Origin: Methanobacteriota archaeon | GTDB lineage: Archaea; Hydrothermarchaeota; Hydrothermarchaeia; Hydrothermarchaeales; SZUA-236 | Assembly: GCA_003695745.1 (NCBI GenBank) | Contig: RFHW01000067.1 | Location: 1-10,482 of the forward strand | Reading direction: 5' to 3' | DNA: 10,482 nt | Part shown: positions 1 to 5,509 of the stretch, one piece after another | How the letters are laid out: each line of letters opens with the position of its first letter | How positions within the stretch are numbered: the stretch's first letter is position 1 | Notes under the pieces: generated by a model | What the model saw: the letters and a program-made list of their open reading frames with translations, nothing else | The model's database searches: none | What the model was told of the DNA's origin: nothing | Made by a program: the position numbers and the translations under genes

Positions 1-1
1 G

Positions 2-964
2 GTAGCAGGTGAGCTTCCATCTACTGACAACTGGATGAGGGTCCGTGAGGCGCTGGACCTACAGGAACCCATTCCAGTCATAGTTAACGAAGACGGGTCC
101 ACTTATTTTGATCCAATCCCAGAGCCGGCGTCATACGGCTTTCCTGATGGAGAGTACCGGGTTAGATACGGTGGCTACAGCTTCGAGTTCGGAGACCCGG
201 ACAGCGCAGGCCGCTTCGCCATGGGCCATTACCTCCATTTTATCGACCCGACATCATACAATGGCGAAGTCCTCCTATCAGGTTTTACATCTAAGGACGG
301 TGACGGTGTTTTCGATGATGAAACGGCGTTGGTCTTGAGAAAGGGAAAGGTCTATTTCGTGAACGGTGGTTATCTGCATCTCGACGCTTCCAGTGTGCTT
401 GCCAACATCATGGCAGAGATGAATGGAGGGCACCCAGTGTATAACAAACCATCTTATGGCTACTTTACAAATGGCGAGAGCAGGTCGGTCTTCTACACGC
501 CCTATGACGTGGATGTGGACATAAACGTCCTTGGCGGATCAGAGGTAACGGAGTTTGACGCCGAAGGTAACAGGGTTGATAATCCTGTGGTCAACCTAGA
601 TAAGGGAAGGCTGAATGGAAAAGTTAAAAGGTTCCCTCCCCTAATATCACAAGGGAGCTGTGTGGAACATGGAAAAGAGATTAAGAAAGGCGTTGGCTGT
701 CTGGGCGGCTGTATCGATCTTCAGCTTTCTCGCTGGCGGGGTCTATACAGAGATGATCAAAGAGGGATTGGGGTTCTCCCCTGCCAACATCCTCTTCGCT
801 CTTATAGGGGCTGCTCTTATTGGCATTCCCTTTTTCATCGCAGCCTATCTGGTCCAGCTGATATTGAGCCGGAGTTAAAAAGACTTTCCCCACCCTTATT
901 CTATTGTGACTGTGGAGTGGCGGTGCCGCTTAAAGAGTTGTCCTCGTTGCACTCTGCAATCTGA
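2..964 (+). CDS. Partial hypothetical protein, probable secreted/surface protein; 3' end doubtful
   Basis: The frame is open from the left edge, so the gene begins outside the window; the ATG at 35 is probably internal. I do not recognise the family. The first ~200 residues are acidic and rich in Gly, Tyr and Asp, beta-type in character, with a segment DGDGVFDDE resembling a Ca-binding loop of dockerin/thrombospondin-3 type, which suits an extracellular protein (inference). After about position 600 the translation changes to a Cys/Arg-rich string that is the out-of-frame shadow of the membrane protein gene at 669-878, and it then overlaps the opposite-strand lipoprotein gene by 64 nt. Stops in the other two frames lie at 597-599 (TAG) and 601-603 (TAA). 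The native protein therefore probably ends near 600, and a frameshift (real or a sequencing error) or loss of the stop produced the overrun. The CDS is confident up to about 600 and doubtful beyond. Confidence 0.55.
   Translation, partial: VAGELPSTDNWMRVREALDLQEPIPVIVNEDGSTYFDPIPEPASYGFPDGEYRVRYGGYSFEFGDPDSAGRFAMGHYLHFIDPTSYNGEVLLSGFTSKDGDGVFDDETALVLRKGKVYFVNGGYLHLDASSVLANIMAEMNGGHPVYNKPSYGYFTNGESRSVFYTPYDVDVDINVLGGSEVTEFDAEGNRVDNPVVNLDKGRLNGKVKRFPPLISQGSCVEHGKEIKKGVGCLGGCIDLQLSRWRGLYRDDQRGIGVLPCQHPLRSYRGCSYWHSLFHRSLSGPADIEPELKRLSPPLFYCDCGVAVPLKELSSLHSAI
617..657 (+). promoter_or_regulatory. TATA-like element and Shine-Dalgarno for the small membrane protein
   Basis: AAAAGTTAAAAGG near 619-631 resembles a weak archaeal TATA element. 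It would place transcription start around 650, just before GGGAG at 653-657, which lies 11 nt before the ATG at 669. The promoter part is tentative; the ribosome binding site is clearer and decides the ATG at 669 over the GTG at 660, which sits only 2 nt from the GGGAG. Confidence 0.35.
669..878 (+). CDS. Small two-helix integral membrane protein
   Basis: This 69-residue protein has a short basic N-terminus (MEKRLRK), a first hydrophobic helix at about residues 8-24, a polar loop, and a second helix at about 38-65 rich in Ile, Leu, Ala and Phe, ending SRS. That predicts a two-pass membrane protein with the N-terminus on the cytoplasmic side. The ATG at 669 was chosen because GGGAG lies 11 nt upstream; a GTG at 660 would add three residues. 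No family is recognisable from sequence alone. It lies wholly inside the overrun of the upstream frame, so both cannot easily be genuine over this stretch; the clean membrane topology and ribosome binding site favour this one. It converges on the lipoprotein gene, with 22 nt between stop codons. Confidence 0.6.
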   Translation: MEKRLRKALAVWAAVSIFSFLAGGVYTEMIKEGLGFSPANILFALIGAALIGIPFFIAAYLVQLILSRS

Positions 965-2472
965 TTCCCGGCGTCTGCCGTGGCGGTGACAGTGTAGGTG
1001 GCTGACCACCAGCTCAATGTGGCGCATGCCTCTGCCTTTCCAGCCACAACAGCGGATTTGCTGTGGGTGATTGTAACGGTTTGAGAGACCTCGCCAGGTC
1101 CAAGCGCAGGTATGGACGCTGTCTGAGCGCCCACCCCCGGGGATATGTCCACTGACAATGTTGAGGCTCCGGCATTTCCCAGACCCCTGTTAATGACCTT
1201 TACATAGCTCGTCGCCTCCAAGCTGCACGTTGTGCTGCACTCGTTGTTCACGCACTCAGTGCTCGAGTGGAGATTGATGCCTGCCGACAGAGCTGTTACA
1301 TCCAGGTCCACCTCGCATTCACAGCTGTAGCAGCCGCTGTTCTGATACTCCAGGCACACTTCGCCGGTGCCGCAGGCGTTGTCGCAGCTCTGGCTTTCTG
1401 TGAGAGGCGGCTGGCATGTCACGTCGATACAGACCCAGCAGTTGCTTATGCCCTCGCCATACTGGCAGAAGTCAGGTTTCTGGCAGCTGCTTTCACAGGC
1501 GCTTTGTGTAGAGTAGCCTCCCAGGTCTTCGCAGGATGGTGGCGGTGTGGTAGGCGGCAGGGTCGGCTCTGGAGTCGGGGGATTGATGGCATAGGCTACG
1601 CACACACATTCCTCAGTGCAGATGAAGTTCTCAGGGCAGTCGTCAACGCATATGTTTCCAGGTCTATAGCTGTTGTTCTCAAATGTGTTTTGGCTGCAGT
1701 AGAACTTCTCCGGCGGTGGCGGGGTCTCGGTGGGTGGCGGGATCTCGGTAGGTGGAGGCGTTGTTGTGGGAGGTGGCGTGGTCACCGGAGGCGCTGTTGT
1801 GGGCGGTGGCGTGGCCGTGATGCGCGAGAAATAATAATCCTCTGTCTCCCCGATCTCAAACTCGCCTTCGCCGAACCAGTCCTTCAACACATGGCTTGTG
1901 AGGGTCAGGCGCATCCACGTCTCTTCAGGAAGGGAAACATTGGTCTTAAAGCCCCTGGTCTCTCCCTCTGGAACATCGACCTTCATGTTCTTCACAACCC
2001 ACTCGTCTGGAGAGGTGTCAGGGCCGTTATGGGTGCTGTTCTCCCAGTCACCGTCATGGTTGAGGTCCATGAGGATGTTCACATAGAGCTCTCCATCCCA
2101 TTTGTCGTTGGTCACTGTGAATGTGACCGGTGTTGTGCTGTTGAGCCCGTCGTCGAAGTCATCATTGTCCACCTGTTTGGAATCACCTTCGCTTGTAACA
2201 TTCTCCCCAAGCCATGCCTGTGTGATGTCATAGTGTCTGGAGCCGTTGCTAGAGTTCAGCGAAGGATAGGCGCCCATTGACGCTGAGGAGTGGCTGGAGT
2301 TTGAGTCCGGGGCATCTCCAAAATCAGCCAGCCGTCCTTGAGACGGTGAGGTCTGGTCACCGGTCTTTGCAGGTGTTGGTGTGGAAGTAGTTGGTTGTGT
2401 GGGCGTGGCACACCCGGAGACCAGGATAAAGAGAAGAAGGATGGAAGCAATTATCGTCTTTCTGCCGTTCAT
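901..2472 (-). CDS. Modular surface lipoprotein: GEVED-type, Cys-rich and CARDB-like domains
   Basis: An exported, lipid-anchored cell-surface protein of unknown ligand. From the ATG at 2472 it has a basic n-region (MNGRK), a hydrophobic core and a lipobox LVSGC with the lipid-modified Cys at residue 21. A Ser/Thr/Pro tether follows, then (about 49-217) a GEVED-type domain opening with DFGDAPD, containing DLNHDGDWE (probable Ca-binding loop) and closing with GETEDYYF. Next come a PPPT-repeat linker (about 221-256), Cys-rich modules (about 258-387, with CxC and CxxC pairs suggesting disulfides) and a C-terminal CARDB-like beta domain (about 388-515). Many N-x-S/T sequons suggest glycosylation. 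An in-frame GTG at 2481 would add three residues; neither start has well-spaced SD (GGTGA is 1 nt from the ATG). GEVED and CARDB modules are known in adhesive or surface proteins; adhesion or binding is inference. Confidence 0.85.
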   Translation of the reverse strand: MNGRKTIIASILLLFILVSGCATPTQPTTSTPTPAKTGDQTSPSQGRLADFGDAPDSNSSHSSASMGAYPSLNSSNGSRHYDITQAWLGENVTSEGDSKQVDNDDFDDGLNSTTPVTFTVTNDKWDGELYVNILMDLNHDGDWENSTHNGPDTSPDEWVVKNMKVDVPEGETRGFKTNVSLPEETWMRLTLTSHVLKDWFGEGEFEIGETEDYYFSRITATPPPTTAPPVTTPPPTTTPPPTEIPPPTETPPPPEKFYCSQNTFENNSYRPGNICVDDCPENFICTEECVCVAYAINPPTPEPTLPPTTPPPSCEDLGGYSTQSACESSCQKPDFCQYGEGISNCWVCIDVTCQPPLTESQSCDNACGTGEVCLEYQNSGCYSCECEVDLDVTALSAGINLHSSTECVNNECSTTCSLEATSYVKVINRGLGNAGASTLSVDISPGVGAQTASIPALGPGEVSQTVTITHSKSAVVAGKAEACATLSWWSATYTVTATADAGNQIAECNEDNSLSGTATPQSQ

Positions 2473-2485
2473 GTCACCCACTCTA

Positions 2486-2499
2486 TCCAGATATCTGGA
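2486..2499. promoter_or_regulatory. Perfect 14-bp palindrome at the lipoprotein promoter
   Basis: TCCAGATATCTGGA is its own reverse complement. It lies between the minus-strand TATA box (2518-2525) and the lipoprotein start codon, and covers the predicted transcription start near 2495. A dyad there is where an archaeal repressor would block initiation; an operator role is inference. Confidence 0.45.
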
Positions 2500-2517
2500 G
2501 GCATTGAATTGTTAAGG

Positions 2518-2525
2518 TATATAAA
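2518..2525 (-). promoter_or_regulatory. TATA box of the lipoprotein gene
   Basis: Read on the minus strand this is TTTATATA, a near-consensus archaeal TATA box. Its centre predicts a transcript start near 2495 and a leader of about 23 nt before the ATG at 2472. The same bases read TATATAAA on the plus strand and could fire towards the phospholipase D gene, but a nearer element exists for that gene. Confidence 0.6.
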
Positions 2526-2609
2526 GTTAACCGTGGCTTGGTGGTTTGCTTTGACTGCCAGAGAAAAAGTGCCAATGATTATCCCCTATGCACGAGCCGC
2601 ACTGATAAG

Positions 2610-2617
2610 TATTTTAA
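2610..2617 (+). promoter_or_regulatory. TATA-like element of the PLD-family gene
   Basis: TATTTTAA is centred about 28 bp before the ATG at 2642. In archaea transcription starts about 25-27 bp downstream of the TATA centre, so this predicts a nearly leaderless mRNA, consistent with the lack of a Shine-Dalgarno sequence. Confidence 0.4.
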
Positions 2618-2641
2618 GAAGCCCCTTTCAACTGTCTTTTC

Positions 2642-3892
2642 ATGGATCTGGGGAAAACGGTGCAGATATGCATGGTGTTGCTCATATTTTCAGCGGCGCC
2701 GGTCTTTGGCCAGGGCTTTCAGGCGGAGCGGGTGTGGACCTTTGCGTCGCCGGACAGCAGCTACGAGGCCTTTTCCATGTTCCTGGATTCGGTTGACTCC
2801 GCCCTCTATATCTCTGTATATGAGCTGGACAGCCCTCTTTTGGCCCGCGGGATAGAAGGGCTGCTGCGGGAGGGGAAGAATGTGACGATCCTTGTGGAGG
2901 ATATGCCTGCAGGCGGTTTTCCGCGGGAGGAGGCGGATCTCCTGTCCGCGCTTGAGTCTGCCGGTGCCAGGGTCTATCTTTCAGGCGGCGACCTCCGGTT
3001 CTACCATGCCAAATACGCGGTCTCAGACAACGACACCGTCCTCATCGGCACTGAAAACCTTGGAGGCAACGGCTATCCGCCAACGGGGACCTCCGGCAAC
3101 CGTGGCTGGGGGGTGATCATCGGGGATGCAGGTCTTGCAGAATACTTTGCCAGCCTCTTTTATAGAGATCTGAGAGGGGCTGAGCCCTTTGTGGCTCCCG
3201 GGACGACGGCCAAGGAGCATGGCGAGCCCCGGCCATATACGCCTGTATTCGGAGTGCGGGAGTACAGGGGCAGCTTTGCTGTCAGGCCTGTTGTGGCGCC
3301 TGATGACGCCGTTGAATCCATTGTCTCGCTCCTGCAGTCGGCGAACAGCTCAGTCTATGTGGAGCAGTTCTACATCTACAAGTACTGGGGTGGAAGGGCC
3401 GCGGGTTCTGTGGAGGAGACCCCCAATCCCTTTTTAGAAGCGGCAATAGACGCCGCCCGCCGGGGGGTGAAGGTGCGAATCCTTCTTGACGACACATGGT
3501 ACAACACGGAGGAGGATGACCCTGTGTCCAACTACAACACAGCCATCTATGTGAACGAGGTGGCGAGAAGGGAGGGGCTTGACCTTGAGGCGAGGCTCAT
3601 AGACTCTGAGGCCCTTGGCATCGAGAAGCTCCATGCAAAGGGTGTGGTGGTGGATGGGAAGGCAGCTCTCGTCTCAAGCGTGAACTGGAATGAGAACTCG
3701 CCGGTGAACAACAGGGAGGTAGGTGTTATCATCGTTGGAGAGCCTGCAGGATACTATGCAGATGTGTTTGAGCATGACTGGAAGGCTGCCGAGCCTGATG
3801 GGAGAAGCCCCTATCCTGCCCTGGTCGTCATCCTTGGAGGGGCGGCGGCGATCTATCTCTGGAGGAAGAGAAGAGGTGTCGAGGCAGGCTGA
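2642..3892 (+). CDS. Exported, membrane-anchored phospholipase D-superfamily protein
   Basis: This 416-residue protein has two complete HxKxxxxD motifs: H122/K124/D129 (HAKYAVSD) and H331/K333/D338 (HAKGVVVD), each followed by the usual Gly/Ser and Asn region (GTENLGG; SSVNWNENS). The two half-sites are expected to form one phosphodiesterase centre working through a phospho-histidine intermediate. A signal peptide is visible at residues 1-24 (hydrophobic core, then FGQG), and a C-terminal helix (about 391-406) followed by WRKRR is a stop-transfer anchor, so the catalytic part should lie outside the cell. Substrate is not readable: members of this superfamily act on phospholipids or on nucleic acids. 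The ATG at 2642 is chosen as near-leaderless; M11 at 2672 would shorten the signal peptide. Its 3' end overlaps the DNA glycosylase gene by 17 nt. Confidence 0.88.
   Translation: MDLGKTVQICMVLLIFSAAPVFGQGFQAERVWTFASPDSSYEAFSMFLDSVDSALYISVYELDSPLLARGIEGLLREGKNVTILVEDMPAGGFPREEADLLSALESAGARVYLSGGDLRFYHAKYAVSDNDTVLIGTENLGGNGYPPTGTSGNRGWGVIIGDAGLAEYFASLFYRDLRGAEPFVAPGTTAKEHGEPRPYTPVFGVREYRGSFAVRPVVAPDDAVESIVSLLQSANSSVYVEQFYIYKYWGGRAAGSVEETPNPFLEAAIDAARRGVKVRILLDDTWYNTEEDDPVSNYNTAIYVNEVARREGLDLEARLIDSEALGIEKLHAKGVVVDGKAALVSSVNWNENSPVNNREVGVIIVGEPAGYYADVFEHDWKAAEPDGRSPYPALVVILGGAAAIYLWRKRRGVEAG
3861..3865 (+). promoter_or_regulatory. Shine-Dalgarno GGAGG that sets the glycosylase start
   Basis: GGAGG lies inside the end of the PLD-family gene, 10 nt before the GTG at 3876. 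It is the reason for preferring this GTG to upstream in-frame starts, which would add an unrelated stretch that merely shadows the PLD gene. Confidence 0.6.
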
Positions 3893-4538
3893 CCTTCGCG
3901 GGATCTTTGACAGGCTCCTTACAGCCTTCGGCCCCCAGGGCTGGTGGCCGGGAGAGACGCCCTTCGAGGTCATTGTCGGGGCGGTGCTAACACAGAACAC
4001 GGCGTGGGCGAATGTGGAGCGGGCCATCTGGAATCTGAAGGGAGCTGGTGCGCTTGAGCTGGAGGCGCTCCACAGGATCGATGCGGAGCGGCTGGCAGAA
4101 CTTATACGCCCTTCGGGGTATTATAACATGAAGGCACGGCGGCTGAAGGAGCTGGTGAGGTTCCTGGTTGAGCGGGGCGGGATAGAGGCCCTATCAAAAT
4201 GTGGGACAGAGGAGCTTCGAAGGGCGCTGCTCGGCATCAACGGCGTTGGCAAGGAGACAGCTGACTCCATCCTCCTCTACGCCTTCAACCGCCCTGTCTT
4301 CGTGGTGGACGCCTATACAAAACGCATATTCCACAGGCTTGGACACTTAAAAGAGGATGCCGGCTATGATGATGTGAAGGGTTTCTTTGAGGAAAGGCTG
4401 CCCAGGGATGCGGCCCTCTACAACGAGTACCATGCCTTGATCGTCAGGCTCGGCAAAGAGCGGTGCCGAAAGACAAGGCCCCTCTGCAGGGGATGCCCTC
4501 TTAGCGATCTCTGCCCCTCATCCAGGAATAAGCTTTAA
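3876..4538 (+). CDS. HhH-GPD DNA glycosylase, endonuclease III-related, [4Fe-4S]
   Basis: A base-excision-repair glycosylase of 220 residues, a usual length for the archaeal endonuclease III-related family. Visible are the N-terminal block around GPQGWWPGETPFEV and LTQNTAW, the helix-hairpin-helix LGINGVGKETAD (119-130), the catalytic Asp D145 in VVDAYTKR, and a C-terminal iron-sulfur cluster loop C197-x6-C204-x2-C207-x5-C213. In E. coli endonuclease III the hairpin reads GVGRKTA with the lyase Lys at the sixth position; here it reads GVGKETA, so that position is Glu. This resembles the MagIII-type 3-methyladenine glycosylases more than bifunctional endonuclease III, so a monofunctional enzyme without AP-lyase activity is likely (inference). 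GTG start with GGAGG 10 nt upstream and a 17-nt overlap suggest translational coupling to the PLD gene. Confidence 0.88.
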   Translation: MSRQADLRGIFDRLLTAFGPQGWWPGETPFEVIVGAVLTQNTAWANVERAIWNLKGAGALELEALHRIDAERLAELIRPSGYYNMKARRLKELVRFLVERGGIEALSKCGTEELRRALLGINGVGKETADSILLYAFNRPVFVVDAYTKRIFHRLGHLKEDAGYDDVKGFFEERLPRDAALYNEYHALIVRLGKERCRKTRPLCRGCPLSDLCPSSRNKL

Positions 4539-4540
4539 TA
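4534..4540 (+). promoter_or_regulatory. TATA-like element for the ZIP transporter
   Basis: TTTAATA spans the glycosylase stop codon. Its centre is about 26 bp before the ATG at 4563, which would make that third Met the start of a leaderless message; readthrough from the upstream genes is also possible. Confidence 0.3.
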
Positions 4541-4553
4541 CATCGAAGCTGGA

Positions 4554-5270
4554 ATGATGATCATGCTATATCTGTTATATGCCTTTGTGGCAACGGCCGC
4601 ATCCGTATCCGGAGGGCTGCTCCCCCTTTACACGAGGTTCAGGGACATCGAGAACAACTATCTCATCGGCTTTGCATCGGGTGTCCTTGTTTCAACGGCC
4701 TTCTTTGAGATGCTTCCAGAGGCTGTCTCAACCACTGCAAAGGGATGGTTCACCCTCCCCCTGGTGGCAGGGTTCTTCTCCCTCTATCTTGTGGAGAAGG
4801 CGGTCATGATACACGCCTGCAAGGAGACGGAATGCGACATACACCACGCCGGCTGGGTTGGTATGATAGGACTGGGGCTGGAGAGCCTCCTGGACGGCAT
4901 TGCCATCACAGCAGGGTACATCACAAACCCTGTCTTGGGGCTTCTCATCGGCTTTGCCGTGATAGTCCACGAGCTGCCGGTGGGATTTTCCACGAGCGTC
5001 ATCATGAAATGCTCAGGTTATTCGAATCGTGACAGCCTCATCGCCCTTGTGGCAACATCCGCCCCCACCTTCCTCGGGGCGCTGCTTGCCGGTCTTTTCC
5101 CTCTCCAGCTCTTCGGGATCCTTCTCGCCTTCACGGCCGGGACCTTCATCTACATCGGCGCAAGCGACCTCCTGCCGGAGGCGCACCGCAAGACGGACTG
5201 GACGGTGGTTGCCATGGTGCTCTCTGGGGCGTTGCTCATCCCTGTGTTTGAAGCGGTCCTGGGCTTTTAA
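4554..5270 (+). CDS. ZIP-family divalent metal transporter
   Basis: A 238-residue polytopic membrane protein with about eight helices, as in ZIP proteins that carry Zn2+, Fe2+ or related ions into the cytoplasm. Family marks are the first-helix region ASVSGGLLPL, FEMLPEA in helix 2, LLDGIAI in helix 4, VHELPVG in helix 5 (H139, E140, P142) and GASDLLPEAH near the end. The loop between helices 3 and 4 carries H87, C89, C94, H97 and H98, a likely metal-sensing or docking site. In canonical ZIPs helix 4 reads H-N-x-x-D/E-G and helix 5 H-N-x-P-E-G; here the first His is E110 and the helix-5 Glu is V143, so metal choice may differ. Starts at 4554, 4557 and 4563 are all possible, none with a good Shine-Dalgarno. 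The gap to the glycosylase is 15 nt. Confidence 0.85.
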   Translation: MMIMLYLLYAFVATAASVSGGLLPLYTRFRDIENNYLIGFASGVLVSTAFFEMLPEAVSTTAKGWFTLPLVAGFFSLYLVEKAVMIHACKETECDIHHAGWVGMIGLGLESLLDGIAITAGYITNPVLGLLIGFAVIVHELPVGFSTSVIMKCSGYSNRDSLIALVATSAPTFLGALLAGLFPLQLFGILLAFTAGTFIYIGASDLLPEAHRKTDWTVVAMVLSGALLIPVFEAVLGF

Positions 5271-5300
5271 TGCGGGGCTGTGAAGATATTTCCGGAGCCA

Positions 5301-5316
5301 TTCAAATTTTTTTGAA
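5301..5316 (+). terminator. Hairpin with T7 run after the ZIP gene
   Basis: TTCAAA and TTTGAA form a 6-bp stem around an unbroken run of seven T (5307-5313), starting about 30 nt after the transporter stop. T-runs are the main intrinsic termination signal in archaea, so this probably ends the upstream transcript. Confidence 0.45.
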
Positions 5317-5323
5317 CAAAGAG

Positions 5324-5331
5324 TTAAATAA
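5324..5331 (+). promoter_or_regulatory. TATA-like box facing the inverted-repeat element
   Basis: TTAAATAA, with purines just upstream, predicts a transcription start near 5353-5354. That is exactly the first base of the 12-bp inverted-repeat arm at 5354, which suggests a promoter for a small RNA. Confidence 0.4.
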
Positions 5332-5353
5332 AGGGGTTCAACAGAAAAGGCTT

Positions 5354-5446
5354 GGCTAGGGAAAATAAGCGGTGCAACAATCGACATCCCATACTTTACA
5401 CCTAGTCTTTTTTTCACCGCATGTTCCCTGCATCTTTTCCCTAGCC
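5354..5446. ncRNA. Candidate structured RNA or large inverted-repeat element
   Basis: Two perfect complementary arms of 12 bp, GGCTAGGGAAAA (5354-5365) and TTTTCCCTAGCC (5435-5446), enclose a second pair GCGGTG (5369-5374) and CACCGC (5415-5420). The internal loop is 3 nt on one side and 14 nt on the other; the apical part is 40 nt. A TATA-like box lies about 26 bp outside each end, one per strand, so the outer stem would be the exact 5' start of a transcript in either direction. On the plus strand a T7 run (5408-5414) lies inside the loop and could cause early termination; the minus-strand reading has no such interruption. No tRNA, C/D-box or SRP RNA signature is visible. Whether it is an RNA gene, a leader or a protein-binding dyad is unresolved. 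Confidence 0.4.
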
Positions 5447-5464
5447 CCATCCCATTCCTGCAAA

Positions 5465-5472
5465 AAATATAT
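5465..5472 (+). promoter_or_regulatory. TATA box, probably of the composite regulator gene
   Basis: AAATATAT predicts a transcript start near 5495 and a 15-nt leader before the ATG at 5510. On the minus strand the same A/T block is about 26 bp outside the right arm of the inverted repeat, so it may serve both directions. Confidence 0.45.
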
Positions 5473-5509
5473 GTGCAACCACTGTCAAGTTATATGCTGG
5501 TTTTGAGAG

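Noticed and set aside
1267..2280. Long 337-codon plus-strand frame
   Set aside because: It is antisense to the lipoprotein gene and its Arg/Gly/Trp-rich stretch is just the complement of the PPPT linker; no start signals or domain.
3723..3875. N-terminal extension of the DNA glycosylase
   Set aside because: The added residues shadow the end of the PLD-family gene, and the GGAGG-GTG pair at 3861-3878 gives the family's usual start.
5421..5444. Seven-codon leader peptide frame inside the inverted repeat
   Set aside because: No ribosome site, no regulatory codon run, and short frames of this size are common by chance.
5354..5446. Mobile-element (MITE-like) reading of the inverted repeat
   Set aside because: No flanking target-site duplication is visible, the second inner arm pair is not explained by simple terminal repeats, and no other copy occurs in the window. 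A genome-wide copy search would settle it.
5013..5450. 145-codon minus-strand frame covering the inverted repeat
   Set aside because: More than half is antisense to the ZIP transporter with low-complexity charged sequence, and it begins 4 nt beyond the repeat with no ribosome site. The minus-strand start near 5444 would leave no leader including the ATG.
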